From contig JAIXMR010000022.1 in assembly GCA_025677835.1 (NCBI GenBank), positions 124,001 through 188,000 on the forward strand: a stretch of DNA of 64,000 bases, given 5' to 3'. This DNA comes from Sporodiniella umbellata (lineage: Eukaryota > Mucoromycota > Mucoromycetes > Mucorales > Rhizopodaceae). The notes under the pieces were generated by a model that saw nothing but the letters and a program-made list of their open reading frames with translations, was not told where the DNA came from and made no database searches. The position numbers and the translations under genes are program-made. This document shows, piece after piece, positions 11,370-24,652 of this stretch. Every line of letters begins with the position of its first letter. Positions within the stretch are counted from its first letter, which is position 1.

Positions 11370-14300
11370 TTTTTTTCTAAATAAAAATAAAAAAAAGAAA
11401 GGGGAAGAGTCTGTTCTTTTAATACCCTTCTGTTTTTTTTTTACCGGGTCAGAATTGTACTTTACTTAAATATACATCTTCCTCTTACACAACCAAAAAA
11501 AAAAAAAATACAAGATTTTAAGATAAAATCACCTGAATTATGACTGCAGATAAGCTGCTAAACAAAATAAAAAGGACATATAGACCGTAAATTTATGTTT
11601 ATGCACTTAATGATCAAAAGATTGTCTATAGATACGTATCCCTTTAAGTATAGCCCATTATTTCTTATCTTTTGATTGTATCACAGACATGGTATTTTTT
11701 TTCTTTTCTCAAGAGCATACCTCACAGTACTTGATACCATCATTCTCTTATTTCTTGAATATAGGGTTTATTCGATAAAAAACTCTGGTTGAAAATTTAT
11801 AAAGTAAATTGCGGGTCTTGAAGTGCTAATTTTTTGAAACCCTAAATCCGTCGACAGTTAACATACGTACATGCGTAAGTGTGAAGTAATAAAGTATAAA
11901 ACCAGTTCTTAAAGTTAAACGTTAACGTTGCTGAACGTAATTGGACTTTTGTATTGATCTTGAAAACTACACTAATCACATCATAGCTAGTTTTAAAAAA
12001 AGAGTTTTGTCCTTTTTTTTTTCTTTTTGAAAGTTATAATTTTTTTTTCGATGGTAAAACTTCTATCCTCTCGTATTCCCATATTCGATCTGTAATATGT
12101 AGTAAATACTGAAACAATAGCTAGAATAATCCCCTATATATACACTTCAGAAGTGACCCTTTTCGAATGCCTGTTACAAGTTGCTGCCTCGGTAGAAATT
12201 CGAGATTTTTTTTGAAAATAAAAAAGCATCAGAAAAGTGCTAGTGAAATCAAAATATATCTTATTCCATTCCATGTTGGCCTCTGTTTATACGCAAATGG
12301 TTCAATACTAAATATCTGATGAGAAAATGAAATCAAAAGTTTGCTTCTGACTTTCTTGTCAAGGCTATTAAAGCAATTTTTGTAATGTATTGCCTCGATT
12401 CAAAGATATTATTTCATCTTCGACAAAGCCCTTTTCTCAGCTAGGATCCTAAAGTACAGACGTAGCAGATTCTATCTTTCTTCAATAATACATACCCTTA
12501 TCTTTATACAGCTATAATCCTCTGTCTATAAACTCCATAAAGGGAAAACTATAAGATTGATATCATAAATGCTGTTTTGTATCATGTATATTCTTAATTC
12601 ACTACTATTTTTATAATCTAAGTGAGTCTTGAGTTTTTTGAAGTCTAGCCTTTCTGAAACAACAATACTAACTCCATCCCAAAAGTGAACTGCCTCATAG
12701 GTCTTACCTTATATAATAGTTGCTCATGAACTTTCAAATGTTTTTTTGTGTTTAATAATTAGCGATCCTATAAAATGTTTTTAGATGATACAACAGCCCT
12801 TTCTTTATAAAAGTCGGAAAAACAATAGGTAAACAGCTCCCATAAAACTACTGTGCTGACATTGAATATGCATGATTTCAAACTTTTAGTGGCGAGAAAT
12901 CCATATCAGTATTATATATCTGTTTTAAAAAAGATTTGAAACAAACAACAATAACTTCAGTTCGTTATCTTAGTTGATATCTCTGTTTAGCACGATATGG
13001 GCATCTGTAAATGTAAAGTCATATTTTTAAAATGTCATGATACAAGTGATGCCCTGCTTGCGAGAAGTAAATCATTACAAAATGGGAAGAACTGTTTGAT
13101 TGCTGCAATAAAAAAAGCTCGTAGCTTAGTCTAGGATCTTGCTGTGTAGCTTCTAATGTAGTTCTTTCTCGTTGTATTTGCAATAGAGTTTTAAGAGTGG
13201 TTTGTGTAGCAGAAATATAAACTAGTAAAACTTGTTTTTTAAGGCTTTAGTGTCCATTTTCAATCTAGAGATTCTACTAAATGCATCTTTTTCCAGGCTT
13301 TGACCTGTAGTTTATATACATCACTAGCTAGCATATAAATGTAAATTAAACTCTAAAGTCAACAAAAACACGATTGAAGGGATTTGGCATTAAAGCGCCT
13401 AAGCCAAAACCTCAAATGACTCGTACACGAGTTTGTCATTTTTAGTTTAGGATCATTGATCTTTGCTTGAATCAAAAAGATGTTTCAATACTATTTCAAA
13501 AAAATCTCTTTTTGCACATGTCCGTTGTGTGTTTTAGTAAAACATCTTCAAAATTGAAGTACAATATACTACTGAAGCCTCGAAATCCGTAGTTCTTTGT
13601 TAAAAGCTCCCATTTACTTTTTGCTTTTTTTTGTTTTCAATAATCAAAGAAACAAGCGCTTTTTCAGAGCTGCCTCATTTCTATATTGCATACAGTGGAG
13701 TTTTCAGGAATACAAAACCAACTCATTAAAAGTAAGCTACAAAATCTGATCTCATATTCCTAATCTATGTTCAATAAAATGTGCTAGTAGATTTATAACT
13801 TGTATTTTTTGTCAATAGGTGGTTTGATGTCACTCCAAAGCCAACTGCAATGGAATTTGGATGTGGCTTTAGCTCTCAATTTTGACCCTGAAAAATATAT
13901 ATGTTACTGCTAGTTTTCTTTCAAAAAACAAAAAACAAACGATTTTCAAACCAGGTAACAATGTCTATTATCTCAAAAATATGTATCGTTTAAGTATATC
14001 TTGCTTTTATACTATTTGTTTGTTTAAGGCTGTTTTTCTTAACTAGTAGCAATAAGCTCGTATTGTTTTTATGTTACTATTATCTGAATCAATAAACACC
14101 TAAACATGTGTTAAAACAACATAAGCTAGGATTCTCTTATTTTTTAACTCTGCCAGAGCTTTAGCAAAAAAAAAATGTGTTATTGATCCCTAACCCTAGG
14201 ACCCAAAGTAAGTATTTTTAGTCTACACAGACTAAGTCTTACTCTAAAGAACTCAACAAAAATATTTCGCATTATGTTCGAGCTAATTTTTGAAGGAAGA

Positions 14301-14698
14301 TGCAAAATGAATCTTTTTTTTTTTTTTTTTTTTACAAATGTTACTATTAGAAAGCTACTAAACTCTTTAAATTATCAAGAAAAGCTTTTCTTGCTATTTT
14401 CGTGGTTCATTAATGTACACAAAACTATGTTTCTCCTTTAAAGCAAATGAATCTCAGCAACATGAAAAGAAAACTTTGGATTGGTACTTTATATACTTCT
14501 GTAGGCCATCAATCAAAATACAGTCCGTTTTGTGGACCTTATAGAAAGGCGAGTCTCTATACATTGATTTTATAGTACTTTTGTCAATTATAAAGATATT
14601 TTAGTAATAGCCCTTATTTTTTATTGTTGAGACATAAAATCTACTGATTTCAGATATTTCTATTTCTATCTTTTAATTTTCAAAAACAAAGTACTGAA
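11370..14698. other. 3.3-kb AT-rich spacer without a recognisable gene
   Basis: No frame of useful length and no splice-linked exons were found on either strand. The stretch is more evenly AT-rich than other spacers, has a poly-T run at about 14316-14332, and shows no inverted or tandem repeat that I could see. The left end holds the P450 promoter and the right end the SIN1 promoter. A non-coding RNA or decayed transposon cannot be excluded. Confidence 0.5.
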
Positions 14699-16976
14699 AT
14701 GTCTTTAATCACAGACCCATTATACCTAATTCACATCAGTCGAATAAAACTTTTGCGGATAGACGAAAGAGGGGAGCGCATTGTCAGCTTTCCGCCCAAT
14801 GTTTTATCTGATGACTATGTTCGTTTAGCAGCACCTGTTTATCCTGAAATGCAATACTGCTACTCGCCAACTTATGACAGCTATTTGAATGAGACAAAGC
14901 TAATGAGTAGCCCACATACCAACAAAAGAAATTATAGAAGCAGAAATCAAAAAGCCCCGTTTCCTATTGTTCAAACTGCAAAAGCAGATATATCAGCAAG
15001 TGAAGAGGAAGAAACAGAGCCAGAGAAACAAAAGTAGGGTTGAAAAAAAGCCAGCGAATTCTAAACCATTCTATAGAAAACAGGACGGCGAACCAACATC
15101 TGCATTGAATCCAGCTGAGGAAATCCTACTAGATCCATCTGTTGATTCCGCCATTGATCCTTCGCCTCGTTCTTCTCTTAACGAATCCAATCTGAGCGCT
15201 TTCCCATTTCCTGATAGTGCACAAAGTGAAATTGATCAAAATCAAGAGCATAAGCCTGCATCTGCAAGCATCAATTCCAGTCATCTATTAGAATATACCA
15301 AAAAAATCATTTACCAACCACAAAAATCTGCTTTATCTGCTTTGATTGCAGAAAAGGCAACAACAGCCGAAAATCCTTTTGCAGAATATTCATATGTCTC
15401 TGGAAAAGGAGAGAACAAGCCGATCACACTATGTGTTTATCTCCCTCACTCAAACCAACCATATGAGCCTGTGAGCATAATTGTAAGACCTGACGCATTG
15501 ATTGACGATGTCATTGGATATATCCTGTACGATTATGTGGAACAAAAAAGAGGTAAAGAGTTGGATGCTCAGAGCTTGGATTTAGCAGAATGGGTTCTAT
15601 TAATTGCCGAAGATGACGGAGAGATTGAGGAGGATCTGCCAGGTAACATCAATTGAAGCATATAGTGGAATGACTAAACAAAATTAGCCGTTGATAGAAC
15701 AAGAAGGATTGACCGTGTGTCGTTTGATCAGTTTGCCTTGTGTAGAGCTACACCCTCCCAAGGTAAATACAACAATAATTTTGAAATGGGCTAACGACAA
15801 CCAGTCAAACAAAACGATGCCACTCGAGCTAAAATGGGAAAATCGAAACCTGATGTTGAAACACTCAGAAAAAAAAAAGAGGTTTCTGAGCCTATACCAG
15901 ACCTTGCTATCCCCTCTTCACCTGAAAACGCTACTGCTGTAGATCAAGAAACCACCAACGGCCCTTTATTACACAACCAGCCAACTCAAGTGCCGGACGC
16001 TTCAACAGTAGCTGTACCTGTACCTTCCAGTAAAGCAACTCTGACTAAAGCCACGTTACCTATGACACCTTTAAAGTATTTTCGGCTTCGACTGATGACA
16101 AACGAGGAAGTATCTGCTACCACTTCTATTCCTGCCTATGCCGAGATGTTCATAGGTGATGTTCTCGAATTGGTTTCTAGAAAAAGAAAACTGGATCCAA
16201 ACGAATACATGTTGACTATTGCAGATACCAATGTTATTGTCCCTAACGATACAACTGTAGAAAATATGAAAGGGATTACAGATCTAGCACTCGTAAAAAA
16301 GGAAAGGGCAATGTCTATACCAACCTGTAAGTAATTTTTTCGACAATTAAAAACTAATTCACTTTAGCCAACCACCTGTGGAGATCCCCAATGAAACGCA
16401 AAAAAGATGAGTTAAACTACCCAATGTACTTTTCATCGGATGCAAGCCAAAAGCTTACATCTGCTAACACAAATGACGGGTTGCTTTCTCAATACAAGGT
16501 ATCTACGTACATGTACAAAGGAAGAAAGACTGACTTCTGTATTAGAAATATTCGGTGGGCAGAAAAATGCCAATGTTTGTGAGTAAAAAAATGTACATAC
16601 TAGCCATAGATGGGGATTATATTCACCTGATGCCTCCCGAGCATAAAGGGATGTTTGATTCTGTCAAGACTGTAAGTGTAAAAACAAAATCAAGAAAAAA
16701 AAAAACCAGACACAAACACTTACAAAAAAAATTTAGACATCTTTTTATGCCAGTGCCATTCGAAGCTGCAAACAGAGCAAGAAAGTACCTACTGACTTCA
16801 AGTTGATTGTATTGAAGGAACGCGATTACAAAACGTATGATTTAGAAGCCGAGAGTTCAAAAGAAGCATGTAAGCATTTAAAATATACTTTGTCATACAG
16901 TATGACTGAATAGGAAATTTTAGATGAAATTTGTGCTCGGATTAGGTTTTTGATGCAAGTTACCAAAGGGGCTTAA
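14699..16976 (+). CDS. sin1: TORC2 subunit SIN1 / AVO1
   Basis: Eight exons (14699-15033, 15077-15642, 15688-15762, 15805-16326, 16368-16498, 16546-16671, 16737-16869, 16924-16976) encode 646 residues. The N-terminus (MSLITDPLYLIHISRIKLLR) is SIN1-like. A disordered acidic linker follows. The CRIM domain begins with NPFAEYS at about residue 211 and includes the hallmark AVDRTRRI...FDQFALCRA across the 43-base intron at 15643-15687. A Ras-binding-like region spans about 413-490 (PLKYFRLRL), and a PH domain about 510-640. SIN1 recruits AGC-kinase substrates to TORC2 through CRIM and binds membrane through PH. The apparent frameshift near 15034 is explained by a 43-base intron with a CTAAAC branch site, so the gene looks intact. 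Confidence 0.93.
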
Positions 16977-17053
16977 AAAAAATGTGCAAGTCTGAATAAA
17001 AGTAATTTTTCTTCTTTAGCGACTTCATTGTGCATGCATTTCATTGAGTTAAG

Positions 17054-18405
17054 ATGAAAAGATTTTCCTCATTACTAAGTAGATCTAGTCAATCGAACGA
17101 TCAGGAAACTTTACAAAAAGGTTTTGTAAGACAACACAGCAATACACTAACAAAAGTTCAGTTGAAAGAACAATTATACCCTCGCTTATCCTTGGACCTA
17201 AAGGCTCAGGAAAAACAACGTTCCTTTACAAATCGTATTTCAAGTACAGCGTTGACCAGGTTATTCTTACGATATCTATGCTACAGTTCATATACTTATA
17301 CGCAAAATTTTGTTAGCCAGAAACACCTTTTGATGTTATACCCACAGTTTCCTATAATGTAGAAACAATACCTTTTGGTTCACAGTACTCATTTGAGATG
17401 TGGGACTTTCCAGGTAACAGATTTAAACAAACTTATCCAACCAAAAAAAAAACCCCCGAGAAGCTGATAAAGTAATAAGAAATAAGCGGAAGCCTGGAAC
17501 ATATTAAAAAAACGCAGCTTGTCATTTATTTTATGGACTCCGTTGAGCTATGTAAGGAAGCAGTGTCCAATAAGTGTAAAGAAAACATGATTTGGATGTT
17601 GCAAACTCTTGGAGAACAGCTTAAGGAAGCAATGATTTTAACCGTTGCCAATAAACAGCATGAGCCCGGAGCTATGGATATTCAGGATATTGGACTTTTA
17701 TGGACTCGCGACAAAACATTAATGGATGCACTAAAAGGCCACGACTGGCGCCTGTTTTCATGTAATACAAACACGGGCGTTGGCATTTACGAAATTTTTA
17801 CCTACGTTTCAACTCGAATGAGCCGGAGGCGTACCTCTACCTGCCTGACAGCCTCACCTAGCGCGATCGTGTACCGTCGCGACTCTGTAAAGCCTTGGGA
17901 AAACATACCAAATCCCTATCATTTGAACGATTTAGAATTTAAAGAGTGGTTCTTTCAAGGCAACCGTTTTGTCTCCTTCGATTATTGGTGCTTAATTCGA
18001 GTGATATACTTAACATTGGTACAGACGAAAAATGCCAAAAGAAGGTCGTCATTAGTGTTACTTCACGATCATCTTAAAAATTACTGTCGCCAGGCAGTAA
18101 GAATCAGCGACGACCAAATGGATAGTATAGAGTATTCAGAAACACAAACTCTTTTTTGGATACATATGGTTTCATTTGGCTTACTGCAGTTACCTTTAAT
18201 AGAGGATAGCTTCAGTAGCTTTTTATCGAGGACACGACTTAGAATGGACTGTTGGAAAGACCATTATACTCAGCGTTTGTTTTTTTCTGATAGGGCGGCT
18301 AGGGACTTTTTGCCACCAGATAAGAAGCCATTGCCAAATGCGTTCAAACCTTCGTCTTTGGCACTAAAGGGCAGTGGCTTAAGAATCGACTATCAGGTTT
18401 TATGA
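17054..18405 (+). CDS. ARF-like small GTPase with C-terminal extension
   Basis: The frame holds a Ras-like GTPase core: P-loop GPKGSGKTT (about 17193-17219), a switch-like DVIPTVSYNVE segment, WDFP at the G3 position, and ANKQHEPGAM at G4. Exons are about 17054-?, ?-17259, 17317-17413 and 17480-18405. The first intron is unresolved, because the frame must change between 17120 and 17175. After the GTPase fold (IFTYVSTRM) come about 190 further residues, predicted mostly helical, with EFKEWFFQGNRF and conserved-looking Trp/Tyr positions. I cannot assign that part to a family. G4 reads NKQH where ARF proteins have NKQD, which should weaken guanine specificity. No N-terminal Met-Gly is seen, so ARF-type myristoylation is unlikely. 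It follows SIN1 by 77 bases on the same strand. Confidence 0.82.
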
Positions 18406-20455
18406 GCATAATAAAACCGTAGTTTTATCAATCAAGGAATTCTGTCTATTTTCCACAACATAGAATATGCCATTTGAAAGCTTTTTCCAGTTTACTTGGG
18501 ATTATATTATAGCTGTCTACTACCAACATTTTCTTTTACTGAACATACAAAGGCCCCCCTTTTTTTTTTTTGAAAACGTGCTAAACCTCTATACTAATAC
18601 AATATGTAACATGACGTTGACAAATACTAACAATTAGTGCCGTTCATCACATTTTATGAACATGTATATACCTAAATAAGATAGTATACAGCTATATATC
18701 GACTAGAATACTACAAACGCGAACAACATTGAAAAAAAAAAAAAAAGAAACATTGCTTAATTCGTGAAACTACCACAGAACAAAAAAAGAATGTGGAGCA
18801 GGTTTGACGATGACAACGTGGAGATTTTCTTTTCTTTTATTTGTTTTATTGCTATGGTGGTACGATAGTTTTTGAGAAACGCATTTCACGAACTTATATC
18901 TTATGCCGAGAAATGGCCCAGTCCAATAACCTAGCATACAAAAAGTGCTGATCGTATCACGGCTTTTGGTCTTTTTTTTATATACTAAAAACGTTTCACA
19001 GATATGAATTCAGCATTACGAAGTTTCCTAGGGAGTATTAGATACGATCATTGTTCAATTGAAACCTTTGCTTCAGTGCTTTTAGATATAGATCTATAAA
19101 ATGTATACACCAACAAGATGAAGCTCCCTGTTAAAAATATAGCTACAGACACCAATTGAAACCAACACAAAAAGTATATACTTTGATTTTAAAAGATTAA
19201 TATATAGGTTTTTGCTTGGATTGATTTCTATTGTTGAAAACCCATCGTAAAGCTAAAAGAGTTATTGTAGTCCCAATTTTTTGAATTATCTCTTGCCTAT
19301 AACATATACATATACAGTGTTTGGGGTTGATCTTCCAATGGATAAATGAATCATTGATAGTATCCTAAGAAAATCACTACTATGAACCTGGAGGGTTTAA
19401 CACGACAATCTTTCAAAAACGCGACCAAGCTCAAAAAGTGTCAGAAACGAACCTTTTATGGTATTACTAGGACTCGCTCAATTGTATTCTTTCTAAAAGG
19501 GGTACACCGGTTTATTGTGTCTTAATACTGTTGATTTGTTTTGTAATACCTTTGCGTTTTTTTTTTTTTTTTTTTTTTTTTGGTTACGAAAAATTGCGAC
19601 AGCCAATTGCAGCTCAAATCGGGAAAAGTTTTGTTTTTAAGGAACTCGAGTAACACTTTGCCCTTTCAGTTTTGTGAATTGCCTGAGTCTTAAAAAAAAA
19701 ACGCATACAAGACATTGTTGTTGCAACATCAATTCAATCCCAGAAATTTTTTTTTCGGGCGTATAGTCATCCAATCAAGAGCCTCTATACTTGAAATGAA
19801 CACAACAAATTAAGGTATCAATTAAAATATATAAAACTTGACATTTGTTTTATAAGCAAGAGTATACGCGTTGAGTTTAGGGAATGCTTTAGAAAGTATG
19901 GCGTAGCTAAAGCAAAACTATTCATTTGTCCACCTCAGGAATCAAAAGCTTTACATATTGTTACACTCTTAGGTTTTAGTCAACAAGTAAATTTTTTTAT
20001 TTTGAAAATGAAAAAAAAAGAGTTTCACTTTTGAACAGTAACCGCCGGAAAAATAAAATGGGAGGGGGTGTTCTTTGAGATATAAAAACCTAAATATCAA
20101 CAACTTCAAAAATAAAGAGCAAACACGCTTGCTTGTTTTTGGTCACAGAAGATCTTTATAGGATAGTAACAGATCAAGCACTTTGTGTAATAAGGAGTAA
20201 GAACCCAAGTTTGTTCTATGATAGGTATTGGTAGAAAGTTTTTTTTGCTGTCATCTCTTTTTTTTTCTGTCATCTCCCTCTTTTTTTTTTTTCAATTGGA
20301 GATTAAATACTGTTTCTTAGTGAAAACCAATGACCTTTACAAGAAAAGGGCTAAAAGAAAAACAAGTGGTACAAAAAACAAGAGTTGATAAATAAAAAGG
20401 TTTCTTTTACTTCCTTTTTTCTTTCAGATAAAAGTATCATTTTTTTTGCAGTTGA
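18406..20455. other. 2-kb intergenic region
   Basis: AT-rich, with no recognisable coding exon. Poly-T runs lie at 19558-19580 and about 20280-20293. T- and CT-rich sequence just before 20456 probably belongs to the promoter of the phosphoesterase gene. Nothing else is seen. Confidence 0.5.
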
Positions 20456-22585
20456 ATGAAGTGTTCTGCTTTAATTGCCGCTGGCTTTCTACTGAACCAG
20501 ATCTATGGTCACACTGTTGATAAGAGACAGCAGCCGGACGCTGTCAACACCCCACTCACGCCTAAGCTTTCGCCTTTGCCATGGGGCGATGTTAACTTTA
20601 TACATACTACAGATACTCACGGTAATCACGCAAAACCTAATTGACTCTGTCACTCATACTTCCGTCTGTAGGCTGGCTGGAGGGTCATGTACTTCAAGGA
20701 TCGTATAACGGTGATTTAGGAGATCTCTATTCGTTCACTACACGAATGAAAGAGAAGGCTAAAAAACTCAGAAAAGATCTTTTTGTAGTGGACACGGGTG
20801 ACACACATGATGGTGATGGTCTAAGTGACGTGACCAACCCTAAAGGAAAAGAAACTTTGCCACTGATTGCAAACATTCCTTATGACCTTTTAACTATCGG
20901 TAGGTGGAATTAAACCTGTAAAAAAAAAACCGAAGCTGATTTATTAATTCAATAGGAAACCACGAACTTTATGGTATATACAGTTGTTATACTATATAAC
21001 GCCTTCTAATGCCTATCTTTAAAAACACACTAGTCGCCAATATTACAACAGATACTGTCAAAAACTTTGTTCCTCATTGGAAAGACCGTTATTTAGCTGC
21101 TAATGTCTATCTCAAAGATGTCAACAGTAACAAAACTGTTCAGCTTGGGTAAGCCTTTTTTCAGAATTATGACACAAAGCTAACTTTTTCTATTTTTTAA
21201 TGATAAGCAACAAGTACACCTATTTCCAAGGAAAGTTTGGAACACGTGTATTGGCGTATGGATTCCTTTTCAACTTCAAAGGAAATGCCAATAATTCTGT
21301 AGTAAATCTTGTAGCCGATGAAATAGCCAAGCCTTGGTTCAATGAATCTTTGAAAGCGCATACTCCAGATGTTGTTACACTTATTGGACATATTGGTATT
21401 AGATTTGAAGAATTCAAAACCATTATTAAGGCAGTAAGAGCCTATTATCCAACCATCCCTATTGCCGTATTGGGTGGACACACGTAATTTATTGCTTTTA
21501 TTTTCAAAAAAAAAAAAAAAAATGCTTCCATATACTCATTAAGTATCCAAAAGTCATATCCGAGACTTTGTAGTGTACGATAACCGTGCAGCAGGTATTG
21601 AATCAGGTCGATTCTTAGAAACCATTGGATTCTTTTCACTTGAAGTAAAGACTCAAGTTTCCAATATCAAACAGAGATCTTATTGATTTGTATAGGGAAT
21701 CCACAAACCAAGCGGAAATATTACTTTCAACCGACGCTATTTAGATCAAAACAGGGCCACTTATATTTATCATTCTGTTGACAACAAGGAAAAGAAATTT
21801 GATACCAGTAGGGGTAAAAGAATGTCTAAAAAGATCTATAAGCTTCGTGAACAACTTCAGATTTCTCAAACTTTGGGATGCTCACCTGCCAACTATACTT
21901 TGGACTTTGCACCTGCTACAAGTAACACTAGCATATACCATCTGACAACAAATCAGGTGCTTCCTGCCATTCTTGGAGATAAGAGCAGCAAGAATCCTGC
22001 ACTCTATTTGTATAACACTGGCGGTCTCCGATACGACATCTTCCAAGGTCCCTTTACGGTCAGTAATACCTACCAGGTAGCCCCTTTTGACAACCGTTTC
22101 TATCGTATCCACAACGTTCCTGTCTCTGTCGGTCAAAAGATACTGCCTACCATGAATCGTCAAGGAGAACTCAAGAAACGTGAACTCCCTCCTCAACCCA
22201 AAGAAACCAGCGTCCAAACCAATACTACTATTCATTTGACGCCTGGCTATGTTACACATGATGACTATGGAACTGGAGGTAAACCATCAATTGAGTTGCT
22301 TTAGGATTGAAACCAAACTCTAAATGTATCTCTATAGGCGACGATACACTCCATAGCGCTTTACCTTTCTTTCGTCATGCTGCTTTTGTTGGTTCAGAGT
22401 TACCCCAAGACCTTGGCAATGATACATTAATTGATGTTGTCTACCTTGATTTCTTCGATGCCCAATTAAGAAAGGTCCTTAAAACTTTGACAGGAACCGA
22501 GTGGACTGCAAACAAGACTGTCTCTCCCTTTTCCGGAAATACTGTTTGGGTTGAATTTGCAAAGAAACATTGGGAAAAGTGCTAG
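20456..22585 (+). CDS. secreted 5'-nucleotidase-like calcineurin-type phosphoesterase
   Basis: Eight exons (20456-20621, 20672-20899, 20956-20973, 21034-21148, 21208-21483, 21554-21644, 21696-22278, 22338-22585) encode 574 residues. Residues 1-18 look like a signal peptide. Metallophosphoesterase motifs occur in order: DTHGW (spanning the first intron), [16 protein letters not shown] (spanning the second intron), GHIG, and GGHTHIRD (spanning an intron). Together they supply the two-metal site. The C-terminal half matches the substrate-binding domain of fungal secreted 5'-nucleotidase-like proteins and carries several N-x-S/T sites. Likely substrates are extracellular or vacuolar nucleotides, but specificity cannot be read. 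Exon 3 is only 18 bases long, yet phases require it and it completes the GNHE metal motif. Confidence 0.9.
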
Positions 22586-22661
22586 GGGGTGGTTTCCTTC
22601 TTTTTCTTACACACGCATACATATATACAATAGCTTACATCCCAAATAAAACTCTTGATGT

Positions 22662-22706
<45 letters not shown>

Positions 22707-23421
22707 CGCTTGTTAGTTAGGTTTTTAAGTCTTTCTAAAAGGATTTGAAAATGGTACAAACTATAAGCATCTTATAACTTGGTCCATAAAGTATTTAGCA
22801 TTTTTCTGATATGCGCTTTTTTTTTTGATGAAAAAAAAAAAAACAGAAAACAAGTCAACATGTTATACACCAGAAAAGAACAAGAACGGTTACTACTATC
22901 GGTCAACGTGTTGCATAAGAATGCTACTGCTTAAAAAGAAAAAGGAGATATTTTTATACAGAAAGAATAAACACAGTAAATGTAAACACAAAAGTACTAA
23001 CAGAAAGTAAGTAGACATCTAACCCGCGCCCGGTTAGCTGACACATCTCACCATGGTTCTCCATTGAGTGAATTGTATGTTTCTAATGAACTCTGTTTAT
23101 ATACAAATTCTGTCCATTGAACGCCAACATCACAAGCAGGCATACAACTTACAGCTATGTTTGTTCAAAATAAGATTAGCAAAGTCAACTACGCTCTTAA
23201 AGAGAGTTAAGAGCAGTAACAGTCATAGGCCTGTCTTTGAAGTATTATGCTTTTACAGAAAATATAAACCAATTAAATTATACTTTGAATAATTCTTGAT
23301 TAGTCAGAAAGAAAATTTGATTCTTTCTTGGATTTCACACGCAAACAACTCCAGTTATATAAAAAAGTTTTTTTTTTTTTTTGGAATTCCTTTTTCAAAC
23401 TTTTAACTTTTAAAATAAAAC
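22586..23421. other. intergenic region with a 44-base T tract
   Basis: An uninterrupted run of about 44 T lies at 22663-22706, just downstream of the phosphoesterase gene. Two frames at 22825-23010 and 23068-23292 are low-complexity Lys-rich or featureless and are probably chance. A second T run (about 23367-23382) precedes the SDR gene, in the position of a promoter T tract. Confidence 0.5.
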
Positions 23422-24391
23422 ATGTCTGCTACTGACCGATTAAATAATGTTATGGGTCATTTGACTAAGTCTAGCCCCCAAGGTTTATTAGCTGGCGAAG
23501 TTGCCATTATCACTGGCTCAGGGTAATGAAAACAAGGAAGAAAACAAAGCCAAGCTAATAGAACTGTTTTAGCCAAGGTATTGGTAAGAGCTGTGCAGAG
23601 TACTTTGCCCGAGAAGGCGCCTGGGTGGTTGTGACTGATATCGATGCTGGTAAATTACCTGATACATATCTCCCACCCTTTTTTTAACAAGAGGATGTTT
23701 AGCCAAGTCTGATCAAGTAGCTGCTGACATTAACGCAGCGGGCGGCAAGGCCATCTCTATTTCGGGTGATATTCTAGACCCCGCCTTCCCTGAGCGATTA
23801 ATCGAAGATACTGTCAAGCAATTTGGCAAGCTCAATCATATTGTGAACAACGCAGGTTTTACCTTTGACGGTATGATTCACAAAATCACAGATAAACAAT
23901 GGGATCTTATGATTGCTGTTCACAACACGGCCCCTTTCAAAATCATCCGTGCTGCAGCCAAATATTTGCGCAAGAAAGATGGTGCCAACAAGAGTATTGT
24001 GAATATCTCTTCTACCTCTGGATTGCACGGAAACGTAGGCCAAGCCAACTATGCTACTGCCAAGGCAGGTGTGGTGGGTTTGACCAAGACAATTGCTAAA
24101 GAATGGGGTATGTTTGGTGTACGTTGTAACACTGTAGCCTTTGGTTGGGTAGATACACGATTGACTCGTGCTAAGGAATCCGGTGCTTCAATCGAAGTCA
24201 ATGGACAAAAGGTAGCCTTGGGTATCCCTACTGGCAACAAGCCAAGCTCGGTCAATCCCTTTGCTGATATTCCTTTGGGTCGTGCTGGTAATGCAGACGA
24301 GGTAGCTGGATCTGTGCTTGCTCTTTGCTCCCCTTTGACCAGTTATGTCACTGGCCATACCCTTGAAGTCACTGGTGGACGTGGCATTTAG
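23422..24391 (+). CDS. short-chain dehydrogenase/reductase, FabG-like
   Basis: Three exons (23422-23522, 23573-23649, 23703-24391) encode 288 residues. The Rossmann cofactor loop is TGSGQGIG (31-38), interrupted by intron 1. NNAG is at 108-111. The catalytic set is S163, Y176 and K180 (YATAK), and PLGRAG lies near the C-terminus. The protein resembles 3-oxoacyl-ACP reductase-type SDRs that use NAD(P)H. In fungi this class includes mitochondrial and peroxisomal reductases and multifunctional-enzyme relatives, and the true substrate is not decidable here. There is no obvious mitochondrial presequence, and the C-terminus GGRGI is not a PTS1. An insert of about 25 residues around VNGQKVALGIPTG, before the final helices, is longer than in minimal FabG proteins. 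Confidence 0.91.
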
Positions 24392-24652
24392 ATAAAATGT
24401 ACACTTTGTAAATAAAAAGTCCATATATTTTTTTTTTTTTTTTTTTCGTTTTATGTTTTTATTGCTGCTTTTTTTCATAACGTTTTCGATAGTCAATAGT
24501 AATAAAAAAAAAAAATGATAAAAAAAAAAAAAAAAGAAAAAGAAAAAAAAAAAAAAAAAAACTTGGATCTCCTACGTGCATTCATAAATATAAGGAACAT
24601 ATAAACATAAACAAAAGAAAAAAAAGAGAGAAGGCATAAACAAAACGAATTT

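Noticed and set aside
14967..15076. Frameshift in SIN1
   Set aside because: A 43-base GT-AG intron with a branch-like CTAAAC (15034-15076) restores the frame exactly.
21882..22259. Minus-strand 125-codon frame opposite the phosphoesterase gene
   Set aside because: It is antisense to a strongly supported exon with family motifs, so it is a shadow frame.
22663..22706. T44 tract as a Pol III terminator or poly-A-tail insertion scar
   Set aside because: No RNA gene or retroposed sequence lies upstream on either strand, and similar tracts are common in this genome's spacers.
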